From: Herbaspirillum sp.
GTDB lineage: Bacteria; Pseudomonadota; Gammaproteobacteria; Burkholderiales; Burkholderiaceae_D
Direction: 5' to 3'
Length of the DNA stretch: 64,000 nt
NCBI GenBank assembly: GCA_028292625.1
Contig: JAQGLY010000020.1
Coordinates: 35,628 to 99,627, forward strand
Shown: piece after piece, positions 1 through 7,828 of the stretch
How the letters are laid out: the number at the start of each line of letters is the position of its first letter
Numbering within the stretch: the stretch's first letter is position 1
Translations under genes and position numbers: made by a program
Notes under the pieces: model-generated
Databases searched by the model: none
What the model was told of the DNA's origin: nothing
The model's input: the letters and a program-made list of their open reading frames with translations, nothing else

Positions 1-128
1 ACGAGGGCGGGAGAACGCACCAATTCAGGCGGCAAATGCGCCTGAAGAAACTCGGCGAAGGCGGGATGCGTACGGTTTTTTCGGTGCAGTCGCTGCATAT
101 CGATCCCACCGATCAGTGGCGGCGGCAT
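1..128 (-). CDS. Possible partial ORF at left edge
   Basis: A minus-strand frame starting at an ATG at 128 stays open to the window edge (42 codons, beginning MPPPLIGGIDMQRLHRK). The same frame is also open upstream into the end of the acyltransferase gene. The segment IDMQRLHRKNRTHPAFAEFL loosely resembles the C-terminal end of LysR-type effector domains, but no HTH part is present upstream, so it could be a remnant, an unrelated gene start or chance. No ribosome binding site was recognised. The strand beyond the edge would decide. Confidence 0.25.
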   Translation of the reverse strand, partial: MPPPLIGGIDMQRLHRKNRTHPAFAEFLQAHLPPELVRSPAL

Positions 129-237
129 AACGCTTTCTTTAGCGAGCCCGGGGAAAAGCTTTATATGTCGGTCAAAAAACTCAGCGCCAATGAATATATG
201 TATTTTATCAACGATAACTGGGTATTCATGTGTCGCC

Positions 238-1320
238 TCAGATAGTTGTGCCGGCCCTGGCGAACAGGGCGCCGATCGCGCGAAAGGCAGCGCCGTCCTC
301 GATATAGCGGAAGAATAGCGCACCGCTGGCCACGCTGGCCCCTAAGGCTGTCAGCATACCGACAGCGTTCATCGGCGCCGAGTGCGGGAAAATCAGGAAG
401 AAGAAATCGTTGACCAGCAGGCAAATCGGATAGTGAATCAGAAAAACGGAATAGGAAATACGCCCAAGATAGGAAATAAACCCCGGAATCGGTCGCGCGC
501 CTAAGCCAGGATATTGTCGGGCCAGCCCGAGCAACAGCATGACCGATCCAGCAACCGCTATGCGCAAACGATATTCAAGCAGTTCGGCGGCGATGGTCAA
601 TAACGCCAGCAAGACTAGCCAAAGCATCCCGTAACGCCGTCGCGATACCCAATAGGCGAGCATACCCAGCCCGTACGAACCGAAAAAATAGAGCGCGGTA
701 TTGTCCCAGTGCGGGTCTCGGTTAAAGAAGAACAGCGAGGCGGTGACCAGCGCGACGATGGACAAAGGAGCCAGTACGGACAGCCTGGCGTAACGTTGCG
801 CAGCCACGCCGCATATCCATAGTATCAGCGTGGCGGAGACGAACAACTGCAAATCGATCGCGACATACCAGATACCTGCCGACAGCGCATCCTTGAACAG
901 CAAGTCCTGCAACAGCAGCACGTTGGCCAGCAGTTGCGGCAGATCCGGAAAATCCGGCACTTCGTTATGGAGCAACGTCGGTTTGACAATCGCAGCGCAA
1001 ACGATGGCGGCCGCCAACGCAAAAAAATAAGGAATGGATAAACGCAAATAACGTTGTTTGATGATCTGTATCGGGTTCGGGATCGGGATCGGGCCGAAAC
1101 CATCGGGCGCCAATTTTCCCGCCAGCAAAAATCCGGCGGTCACCAGAAAGACCTGCACCGCGATACGGGCATTTTGGTATAGCCAGTCGACGAGTCCAGG
1201 CATGAGCGGATAGGCGATATCGGACATCGGCCCGTAAAAGGCCAGGTGATGCAAAACGATGAGTAGGCAGGCGATAGCCTTGAGCGCATCCACGCAAGGG
1301 ATTCTGGAATCGGTTTGCAT
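238..1320 (-). CDS. Acyltransferase 3 family membrane protein
   Basis: A 360-residue polytopic membrane protein of the OafA/YrhL acyltransferase-3 family. These proteins move acetyl or other acyl groups onto exported sugars, such as O-antigen, exopolysaccharide or Nod factor. The N-terminus carries the family signature (R-x-x-x-D-A-L-K-A-I-A-C-L-L-I-V-L-H-H). A second conserved block, F-L-V-T-A-G-F-L-L, follows, and a late YSVFLIHYP segment matches the family's Y-x-x-F-L-x-H-x-P motif. About ten hydrophobic segments are visible. The start at 1320 is chosen because the family signature begins seven residues later; an ATG at 1374 would add 18 residues unlike the family. It stands alone with no glycan genes nearby, so the acceptor cannot be predicted. 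Confidence 0.85.
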   Translation of the reverse strand: MQTDSRIPCVDALKAIACLLIVLHHLAFYGPMSDIAYPLMPGLVDWLYQNARIAVQVFLVTAGFLLAGKLAPDGFGPIPIPNPIQIIKQRYLRLSIPYFFALAAAIVCAAIVKPTLLHNEVPDFPDLPQLLANVLLLQDLLFKDALSAGIWYVAIDLQLFVSATLILWICGVAAQRYARLSVLAPLSIVALVTASLFFFNRDPHWDNTALYFFGSYGLGMLAYWVSRRRYGMLWLVLLALLTIAAELLEYRLRIAVAGSVMLLLGLARQYPGLGARPIPGFISYLGRISYSVFLIHYPICLLVNDFFFLIFPHSAPMNAVGMLTALGASVASGALFFRYIEDGAAFRAIGALFARAGTTI

Positions 1321-1488
1321 TGTTCTTATTGAGGCTGCATTTTTATGGTCTTGTGGCCGCCGTGGAAATCGCATCCGTATGGCTGGTCTTTTCTGTTGCC
1401 GGCCTGCGGCAAGCGATCCGGCGCAATCATATCCGAAACCGGCCTATCTTGCCGATAAGCTCGGAATCGATCGCCGCGCTATGGGTAT

Positions 1489-1517
1489 AAAAAAGCCGTC
1501 CGCGAAGGGCGGACGGC
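1489..1517 (-). terminator. Rho-independent terminator of the Tim44-like gene
   Basis: A perfect 9-bp stem (1495-1503 with 1509-1517, GC-rich) with a 5-nt loop is followed, on the minus strand, by six T residues (1494-1489). It lies about 60 bp after the stop of the minus-strand gene at 1575. Confidence 0.85.
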
Positions 1518-1574
1518 TCTGGAAAGCGGTCACGCTGCCGATCTGTGCAATCGGTAGCGCTCAGGCGGCTTGTT

Positions 1575-2528
1575 TTATGCGGATTGCTGCTGAATGCCGG
1601 CTAGCATCCAGCCGCCTGGGCCGGCGCTCGGCTTGGACAAGTTCCACACTTCGGAGAACGGCGTGGCCGACGCATTCGGATCCTCCTTGATCATTCCCGA
1701 AAATTTGACGCTGGCCAGGTATTCATCGCCGACGGTCTCGATGCCCAGCAATTGCGCCTCCAGCGCCATCACGTCGGTATGGTTGGCCGCCGCGCCGCGT
1801 TCCGTTATCTGCATTTTGATTTCCGCAAACATCTCCGGCGTGGTGTATTCGACGATGTCGTTGACGTCGGCTTTATCCCAGGCCGCTTGCAAGCGAATGA
1901 AATACGTCTTCGCGTGGCGCAGAAAGCCCTGGGTGTCGAAATCCGCCGGGACGCCCCATGGCGCCACGGGTCCAGCTGCAGTCAGGGATTCGACGTTGGC
2001 CGCGTGGCCGTACGAAGTGGATGCCGGCGGCGAATCGGATTGCAATGACATCGGTTGTTCAGCATCGAAGCGACGATCGTTTTTTTGCGAAAATACATCG
2101 TTGAACGGCGATTGCGCCGTTGCATTGGCAAATGCCGGGCGCGTTCCTTCGGTACGCCGTTTATACCAGCGATAAGCGAACATCCCCACGAGCACGATCA
2201 GACCGATCGTCAGCATGGTGCTGATCATGCTTGCCATCGCGCCGCTCAGTCCCATGCTCGACAAAAGCGCGCCCAGGCCCAAGCCCAGCAGGGCGCCGCC
2301 CAATATGCCCTTCCATGGGCTGGGCCGGGTGGACGGCGGCGGCGCTGCTGCCGGAGCGGCCGGCTTGGCCGGGCTGACAGCCTGGTTTTGCGCCGGGGCC
2401 GGACGGCTTGCCTGTTGCGACTGTTTGCCGAACGAGCTGCCGCCTCCCAAGCGCCGCGCTTGCGCATCCGGCATCGCTGCCGACAGCGCCAGGACGGCCA
2501 CAAATAGCGCCATAAATAAGTTTTTCAT
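1575..2528 (-). CDS. Tim44-like domain protein
   Basis: A 317-residue envelope protein. It has an N-terminal signal peptide (MKNLFMALF...ALSAAMPDAQA), then a low-complexity Gly/Ser/Gln/Pro/Ala linker. Two hydrophobic segments around residues 80-125 (GILGGALLGLGLGALLSS and a following TMLTIGLIVLVGMFAYRWYKR) precede a C-terminal Tim44-like alpha+beta domain (about 190-310). Bacterial Tim44-domain proteins of this layout are widespread in proteobacteria, and their function is not established. The start at 2528 is set by AGGAG six bases upstream of ATG; the longer frame to 2567 has no such support. It is a single gene with its own terminator. Confidence 0.8.
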   Translation of the reverse strand: MKNLFMALFVAVLALSAAMPDAQARRLGGGSSFGKQSQQASRPAPAQNQAVSPAKPAAPAAAPPPSTRPSPWKGILGGALLGLGLGALLSSMGLSGAMASMISTMLTIGLIVLVGMFAYRWYKRRTEGTRPAFANATAQSPFNDVFSQKNDRRFDAEQPMSLQSDSPPASTSYGHAANVESLTAAGPVAPWGVPADFDTQGFLRHAKTYFIRLQAAWDKADVNDIVEYTTPEMFAEIKMQITERGAAANHTDVMALEAQLLGIETVGDEYLASVKFSGMIKEDPNASATPFSEVWNLSKPSAGPGGWMLAGIQQQSA

Positions 2529-2723
2529 ACAATCTCCTGAATAAGTTCGAATATTGCTTAGATCCATCCATCGACAGATCGATCGTCAACGATCATGGAT
2601 TTGAATCAGCCGCGGACAGCTGCGGCGTATCTGTCGGGACCGATGATCGCGTTGGAATTGTTAGAGCCGGATAGGGGGCGTTGGCGCCGACTGCCGGAGG
2701 CCGATCACAAGGCCGGCGGGGAA

Positions 2724-3116
2724 TCACACCCGCGGGGGGCGTGTCGCAGGGGGTAAATAAGGAGGGGGCAATGCTGCATCGTTATGCAGTCCCGAAACGA
2801 AAGCGGGAGAATAAGCGGCAAAGATCAAATAGCCGGCAGGCATCGCGTCGTCGCAGAACGCAATATGATTGACGAGGTCTTCGGCAGTCTGATCGGACGG
2901 CGCATCTGCCACGTTACGATGTTGCGCGCTCAGGTCGCCGAATGGCTTATTTGCAGTATCCGCCGCCTTGACGGGATCGTTTGTCTGCATCGACGCCAAT
3001 GGATGCGGCGAGCCATGGGAATGTCCGATCCGATTTCCAAAACGGTCGCTTACCGCCCCCGCAATTACTTGCAAAGGAAGCAATAAAATCAACAACAGAA
3101 TAAGGAATCGGCGCAT
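2724..3116 (-). CDS. Small secreted CzcI-like hypothetical protein
   Basis: A 130-residue protein with a clear signal peptide (MRRFLILLLILLLPLQVIAGA) and a short His-containing stretch (GHSHGSPHP). Length, signal sequence and layout resemble CzcI, the small periplasmic protein encoded beside cobalt-zinc-cadmium efflux genes in Burkholderiales. No efflux gene is adjacent here, so the relationship is tentative. The C-terminus is proline-rich. No strong ribosome binding site is visible before the ATG at 3116. It may be an isolated remnant of a metal-resistance locus. Confidence 0.5.
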   Translation of the reverse strand: MRRFLILLLILLLPLQVIAGAVSDRFGNRIGHSHGSPHPLASMQTNDPVKAADTANKPFGDLSAQHRNVADAPSDQTAEDLVNHIAFCDDAMPAGYLIFAAYSPAFVSGLHNDAALPPPYLPPATRPPRV

Positions 3117-3508
3117 CGGTTCTGAATTGGCAAGATGCGCCGATTATAACAAATGCGTAGGCAAGCACGGTAATCAATGATGACAAGGCGGCAGGGCGAT
3201 TCATTTCACGCTCCGCCGGGCAGATGCGGCTCTCGGTCATACGGCGCAGCGGCCCCCGCGGGAGGCGGGCCAAGCCTGATTTACGGTGAGAAATTGGGTA
3301 AATTCTTGTTATTTTATGTTTTCATGTCTAGCTATGCGAAAAACCGATGGAGGCGGCGGATGGAAAACGGTGCGCACAGCCGCCGCCGCCGTGCTATCGT
3401 TCGCCACGTCCGCACAATCGGGCAGGTGCAACGCCGTCGCGCTGAATTCGACCGGCGTCGACCGACAGACTGACATGCATGTACATGCATCGAAAATGGA
3501 GTGACCTT
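3117..3508. other. Intergenic region with a 16-bp palindrome
   Basis: No convincing gene is seen here. Short open frames on both strands are Arg-rich and look like chance in GC-rich DNA. A perfect 16-nt palindrome (ATGCATGTACATGCAT, 3475-3490) sits just before the ribosome binding site of the gene at 3509 and could be a regulatory site. Confidence 0.5.
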
Positions 3509-3751
3509 ATGAGCATTACCAGTGTGAATCCTTCCGTGGCGGTAGATCCGCTGCAAAACGTGCAAACCCAAGCGCAGACGCAGGCACAAGCCGCGGCTGA
3601 CGCGGAAAAAAAGCAAGCCGCGCAAGACGCTCTCAAACTTGTCGAAGATGCAAAACAGGCGAAAATTCAGGACGAGCAGCGTGCGCAGCAGCAAAAGCAA
3701 GAACAAGCGGCGCTAAGCGGAAAAGGCATCAACCTCGACGTATTGGCCTGA
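3509..3751 (+). CDS. Small Gln/Ala-rich coiled-coil protein
   Basis: An 80-residue hypothetical protein without signal peptide or membrane segment. Residues 20-65 are almost entirely Gln, Ala, Lys, Glu and Asp (repeats such as QTQAQTQAQA) and should form a charged alpha helix or coiled coil. It ends GKGINLDVLA, a tail reminiscent of small motility- or flagellum-associated peptides, but no such genes are nearby and I assign no function. The start is chosen for GGAG eight bases upstream of ATG at 3509. A strong terminator follows directly, so it is a monocistronic, probably expressed gene. Confidence 0.65.
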   Translation: MSITSVNPSVAVDPLQNVQTQAQTQAQAAADAEKKQAAQDALKLVEDAKQAKIQDEQRAQQQKQEQAALSGKGINLDVLA

Positions 3752-3778
3752 ATCTGTCGCGCTGAAAAGGATGGTGAG

Positions 3779-3807
3779 GCCCCGTACCGGAGAGGTACGG
3801 GGCTTTT
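3779..3807 (+). terminator. Rho-independent terminator after the coiled-coil gene
   Basis: A perfect 10-bp stem (3779-3788 with 3794-3803) with a 5-nt loop is followed by TTTT. It starts 27 bp after the stop codon at 3751 and also separates this gene from the convergent antiporter gene. Confidence 0.85.
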
Positions 3808-3818
3808 CGCGTTATGGA

Positions 3819-5096
3819 TTACAAAAAGAAAAATATCGCAGCCACCGCCGTGGCCGGCAGTGCGCCCAACAGCAAGCCGCCGGCGCCGATCGATTCGTCG
3901 TTGAACCCTTTGCGCAGCAAGGCCACGCCGGCTGGATTCGGCGCATTGGCGATGACGGTCAGCCCGCCGCCGGCCACCGCGCCGGCCACCAGCATATATT
4001 TGGCCGGATCCGACATGCCGACGATCAACGAACCCAGATAGGTCAGCGCGGCGTTGTCAGTGAGGGCGGTCAGGCCCAGCGCGCCGAAAAACAAGGCGGT
4101 CGGTTGCAGACTGGAGACAATAGGCTGCAACCACCATTGCTGCATGCCGCCCAGCAGCACCAGACCGGCCAGGAAAAAGCCGACCAGCAGGCCTTCTTTC
4201 AGGATCAGCGGAGATTGATAATGGGGATAGGCATGCGTATAGCCGATGAAAAACAGGAAAATGCCGAGAAACAGCACCGGATGATGCGCCAATAATACGA
4301 CCGCGACCAGAAACACCAGATGAATCAGGGTGACGGCCGAGGGGATGGGGCTGCCGTCGTCGGCGGCCCCCTCGTCCCCGGATGCGCTGGCCACGGAGGT
4401 CTTATCGTTGATATGGGAACGCAGCATATAAACGATGACCGTGGCATTGATCAGCACCGCCAGACAGGCCTTCCAGCCGAAGTTGGCGGCCATGAATGCG
4501 GTGGACCATTGCCAGGCGGTCGCCACCATCAGCACCGGCGGCGCGGCGTACGAGGTCAGCGTACCGCCGATGGAGACATTCACGAACAATACGCCAAGCG
4601 CGCCGTACTTCATCCATTCCGGAATGCCCTGGCGAAAGATTTGCGGCGCCAGAATCAGCGCCGCCAGCGTCATCGCGGCCGGTTCGGTGATCAGCGAACC
4701 GACCAGAGGCACCAGCGCCAGCCCCAGCCAGACCTGCGCCAGATTGGTACGCACGGGCAGTACGCGGGCGACTGTCGCAATCAATTTGCGCACCGCCTCC
4801 AGTACCGGCCGCGAAGCCGCCACCACCATCACCACGAAGACGAACAGCGGTTCTGTATAGTGCCGCGATTCGGCGTATTGAACGGCGGCGGCGGGGCTGG
4901 CCAGCACGGCCATCGCCACCACCAGCACAAACGCCCACAATCCGAACACCACCTCGACTTCACCGAACAAATGAAACAGGCCGGCATGACGCGGATAGCG
5001 GTGCGACAGCACTTCGAATGATTTCGCCGCAAACGTGTGGATCAGCGCCAGTCCGAACAGAATGGCGCTGACGATCTGGATCAGGTGGTTGTCCAA
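3819..5096 (-). CDS. Putative Na+/H+ antiporter family membrane protein
   Basis: A 425-residue inner-membrane protein with about ten to twelve hydrophobic segments. It matches the family annotated as putative Na+/H+ antiporter (Na_H_antiport_3 type). Conserved-looking blocks include EPAAMTLAALILAP, SIGGTLTSYAAPPVLMVA and a C-terminal LTDNAALTYLGSLI, which resembles the ion-transporter superfamily helical-hairpin repeats. The likely role is cation/proton exchange, not experimentally fixed for the family. The start codon is TTG at 5096, supported by GGAG eight bases upstream (sequence TATTCTCC on the plus strand). It is a single gene. Confidence 0.8.
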   Translation of the reverse strand: MDNHLIQIVSAILFGLALIHTFAAKSFEVLSHRYPRHAGLFHLFGEVEVVFGLWAFVLVVAMAVLASPAAAVQYAESRHYTEPLFVFVVMVVAASRPVLEAVRKLIATVARVLPVRTNLAQVWLGLALVPLVGSLITEPAAMTLAALILAPQIFRQGIPEWMKYGALGVLFVNVSIGGTLTSYAAPPVLMVATAWQWSTAFMAANFGWKACLAVLINATVIVYMLRSHINDKTSVASASGDEGAADDGSPIPSAVTLIHLVFLVAVVLLAHHPVLFLGIFLFFIGYTHAYPHYQSPLILKEGLLVGFFLAGLVLLGGMQQWWLQPIVSSLQPTALFFGALGLTALTDNAALTYLGSLIVGMSDPAKYMLVAGAVAGGGLTVIANAPNPAGVALLRKGFNDESIGAGGLLLGALPATAVAAIFFFL

Positions 5097-5219
5097 TATT
5101 TATTCTCCGTTTTGTATGCGGGCATTTTACCGTAAGGCAATGTCAAGATGCGGCCGTCTGTGGCGGCCGCATCTTGGCACGTCATGGGAGAAGCAAGCCT
5201 GCGCGCCGCATATCGGCGT

Positions 5220-6005
5220 CTATTCGGCGCCGCCTTCACGACTGAAAACGGCATAGTCGAACAAAGCGGAAAAGCCGGCCCGCCGGTAAACGGACGCGCC
5301 TTCGCCCGAGGACTCCAGAAAACAGCGATTCACATGCAGCGACTGCGCGTGCGCAAGTGCGTGCCGGATCAACGTGCCGGCGTAACCTCGGCCCTGCCAT
5401 TCGGTCCTGGTGCCGATATCGTCGAGACGCGCGATGCCGTTTTGCATCGACAGCGTCAGCGAGGACACCGGCTCGCCTTTCACGTAAAGCGAGAAATGTC
5501 TCAGCTGTCTGCCGGCATCGATAGCGGCCTGGTGCCGCCTTCGGTATTGACGCATTATCGCGGCCTGCGGCGCGAAAGCGCTTTGCAGCGGCACAGCCCA
5601 ATCGTCCAGGCGACTGTCGGTATAGTCGATTTCATGATGGTCGCGAATACGGTTTTTGCCTGCGTCGCGCGTTGCATCCCATTGCATGACGGTCGACGTA
5701 CAGGCGGGCTTCAGGCCGCAAGCCCGCAGTTGGTCCTCGAATCGCGGAACCAACTCACGCCGCAGCACGACGCTGAACGGCAGATGCGCGCCATCCAGAA
5801 ATCGGATGCCGTCCACGAGCGAGAAAGCGGAGCCCTGGTTTTGTTGTTTGACGATTAAGAGATTCAGCGTCCCCTGTTCGACGCCGGTGAGGTACGCGCA
5901 GGCATCGTCGCTGAAACGGCGCTGCCTCTTGCTGATCGAACTAAAGAAATAGTCTTCCATACGGTGATGGAGGATGGTCGGCGAGGGATCGGTCTTGTAT
6001 GGCAT
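5220..6005 (-). CDS. GNAT family N-acetyltransferase
   Basis: A roughly 261-residue protein whose C-terminal half is a GNAT domain. The acetyl-CoA loop Q/R-x-x-G-x-G/A is visible as TEWQGRGYAGTLIRHAL, followed by a typical last helix-strand unit (FLESSGEGASVYRRAGF). The N-terminal 110 residues are less conserved, as in two-domain GNAT proteins. The acceptor is unknown. The start is uncertain: ATG at 6005 (MPYKTD) is preferred over 6104, which adds 33 atypical residues; ATG at 5960 (MEDYFF) is also possible. None has a strong ribosome binding site. Confidence 0.75.
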   Translation of the reverse strand: MPYKTDPSPTILHHRMEDYFFSSISKRQRRFSDDACAYLTGVEQGTLNLLIVKQQNQGSAFSLVDGIRFLDGAHLPFSVVLRRELVPRFEDQLRACGLKPACTSTVMQWDATRDAGKNRIRDHHEIDYTDSRLDDWAVPLQSAFAPQAAIMRQYRRRHQAAIDAGRQLRHFSLYVKGEPVSSLTLSMQNGIARLDDIGTRTEWQGRGYAGTLIRHALAHAQSLHVNRCFLESSGEGASVYRRAGFSALFDYAVFSREGGAE

Positions 6006-6182
6006 GGGTTGTGCACCGTGGTATCGGATTGAAAAGATCCCGGACGGACCGGCTTGGCGGATTGGACAGCCGATTGAAGATGAAGTGCCGGCCGGCATTT
6101 TCAACAGCCACCGAGTAACAACAGAATTCCGAAAGTCTTAACATTCCTTAACATTTCCCCTTCCAATATGACCGGCATATAG

Positions 6183-6213
6183 AAAAAATGCCGCCCGGCA
6201 ACAGCCGGACGGC
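6183..6213 (-). terminator. Rho-independent terminator of the small secreted protein
   Basis: The stem is 6190-6199 with 6204-6213 (one G-U wobble in the minus-strand RNA) with a 4-nt loop, followed on the minus strand by six T residues. It sits about 25 bp downstream of the stop at 6239. Confidence 0.85.
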
Positions 6214-6238
6214 ACATAAAAACAACAATCAGTCCGAT

Positions 6239-6436
6239 TTATTCGCCCGGAAAGACGCACAGGACGCTGCCGTCGTCCTGCCGCATGCCGTAGCCGCCTT
6301 CTTCACGGCATTGTTGATAGGGCTTGTAATCGAAATTCGATGCATTGTTATCCGGATACGAAGCGCCGGCGCTTGCGGAGCCGCTGCAGAGGATTGCGGC
6401 GGACAACAGGGTGAGCGGTAGCAGTTTTTTCATCAT
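6239..6436 (-). CDS. Small secreted hypothetical protein
   Basis: A protein of about 65 residues: a signal peptide (MMKKLLPLTLLSAAILCSGSASA) and a mature part of some 42 residues with two cysteines (QQCREEGGYG and SVLCVFPGE) that could pair in one disulfide. It may be an exported DUF-type peptide; its function is unknown. The start is placed by GGAG (plus-strand ATCTCC) six bases before ATG at 6436; ATG at 6433 or 6439 is also possible. A terminator follows, supporting a real single-gene transcript. Confidence 0.6.
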   Translation of the reverse strand: MMKKLLPLTLLSAAILCSGSASAGASYPDNNASNFDYKPYQQCREEGGYGMRQDDGSVLCVFPGE

Positions 6437-6769
6437 CATGATCTCCATCAGGTTGGGCGAGAAGCAACGCGCTTCTCGGATCGAAATATAGGCGGCCGGA
6501 TGCGGCTCTTCAATGCCCGAAATTGTTTTTAAGACTATTCCGTCGACTGCGTAGGATTGCATAAAAGCAGGCAATGGCCGACCATGAAACGCTTCCGAAC
6601 ATTCCTCAGGCCGCCATTGTTGGCCAAAGGCGAGCTGTGTTGCCCTTGACGAATCGCCAGTGCTAGGAAATGATGGGAGGGTTCTGATTTCTATTTCGGA
6701 ATCGGATGGAGAGAGGCTTATGTCGTTCGAATGCTGGGTGCGGATGATGCAGATGCAGAGGCGCTATCG
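6437..6769. other. Intergenic region between divergent genes
   Basis: This stretch separates the minus-strand secreted peptide from the plus-strand astA. No further gene or clear structured element was recognised; it should hold the promoters of both genes. Confidence 0.5.
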
Positions 6770-7828
6770 ATGAGCGCAAATCTTCCGTCAAAAAATGCGC
6801 TGATCGTGCGCGCCGTCGAGGCACGCGATCTGGATGGCCTGCTGGCGCTGGCTTTGCAGGCGGGCGGCGGCATGACCACGCTGAAACCGGATCGCCACGC
6901 GCTGGCGGCACGACTGGAGACGGCCTGCGCATCGTTTGCCGAAACCATCCCGCCGGAACAGCGCGATTACATGTTCGTGATGGAAGACACCACGCAGGGC
7001 CGTCTGGCCGGCGTTTGCGCCATCAAGGCGGCGGTCGGCCTGGAAACTTCGTTTTATAATTACCGGATCGGCACGCTGGTGCATTCCAGCAAGGAGCTGA
7101 ACGTGTATTCGCGCATGGAGACGCTGTATCTGGCCAACGACCTGACCGGCAGCGCCGAACTGTGTTCTCTGTTTTTGCATCCGGACTATCGCTACGGCGA
7201 CAACGGCAAATTGCTGTCGAAATGCCGTTTTCTGTTCATTGCGCAATTCGCCCATTTATTTCCCGATCAACTGATCGCCGAACTGCGCGGCTTTTTGCGG
7301 CCCGACGGCAGCTCGCCGTTCTGGGAAAGCGTGGGCCGTCATTTTTTCAAAATGGGCTTCGACCGGGCCGACGAGTTGAGCAGCCTGGGCAAAAAATCGT
7401 TCATCGCCGAACTGATGCCGCGCTATACGCTGTACGTCGCCCTGTTGCCGCCGGAGGCGCAGCAGGCGATCGGGCAAGTGCATCACGCGACTGCGGCGGC
7501 GCGCCACATGCTGGAGCAGGAAGGCATGCATTTCGACGGATATGTCGACATCTTCGACGCCGGTCCCGTATTGCGGGCGCGCATTCAGGATTTGCGCGTG
7601 GCGCGCGACAGCCAATTGCGGCAGGTCGAAGCGGCGGACGCTGGCGGATGCGGAGACGGCGCGCTGATGATATCGAACACGGCGCTGTCGCATTTCGCCG
7701 TGATCGCCGATGCGGCAGCGCCGTCGCGGAACGGTTTGGGCTTGTCGCCGCAGGCCCAGGATCTGCTGCGTTGCGGACCCGGGAACAGTGTGCGGTGCGT
7801 GGCGCTGCAGCCTGAGGAGACGCCATGA
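6770..7828 (+). CDS. astA: Arginine N-succinyltransferase
   Basis: A 352-residue enzyme of the AstA family, which transfers succinyl from succinyl-CoA to the alpha-amino group of arginine (first step of the ammonia-producing AST pathway, cytoplasm). The family blocks are present: an N-terminal VRAVEARDLDGLLALA, RLAGVCAIKAAVGLETSFYNYR, ELCSLFLHPDYRYGDNGKLLSKCRF and FWESVGRHFFKMGFDRAD. The C-terminal 40 residues are poorly conserved. Start ATG 6770 is preferred because the earlier ATG at 6731 adds an unconserved acidic leader. It overlaps astB by four bases (ATGA). Only astA and astB lie here; astC, astD and astE must be elsewhere. Confidence 0.93.
   Translation: MSANLPSKNALIVRAVEARDLDGLLALALQAGGGMTTLKPDRHALAARLETACASFAETIPPEQRDYMFVMEDTTQGRLAGVCAIKAAVGLETSFYNYRIGTLVHSSKELNVYSRMETLYLANDLTGSAELCSLFLHPDYRYGDNGKLLSKCRFLFIAQFAHLFPDQLIAELRGFLRPDGSSPFWESVGRHFFKMGFDRADELSSLGKKSFIAELMPRYTLYVALLPPEAQQAIGQVHHATAAARHMLEQEGMHFDGYVDIFDAGPVLRARIQDLRVARDSQLRQVEAADAGGCGDGALMISNTALSHFAVIADAAAPSRNGLGLSPQAQDLLRCGPGNSVRCVALQPEETP

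Noticed and set aside
3177..3473. Plus-strand frames between the CzcI-like and coiled-coil genes
   Set aside because: Arg-rich, low-complexity products without homology features; better explained as noncoding upstream sequence.
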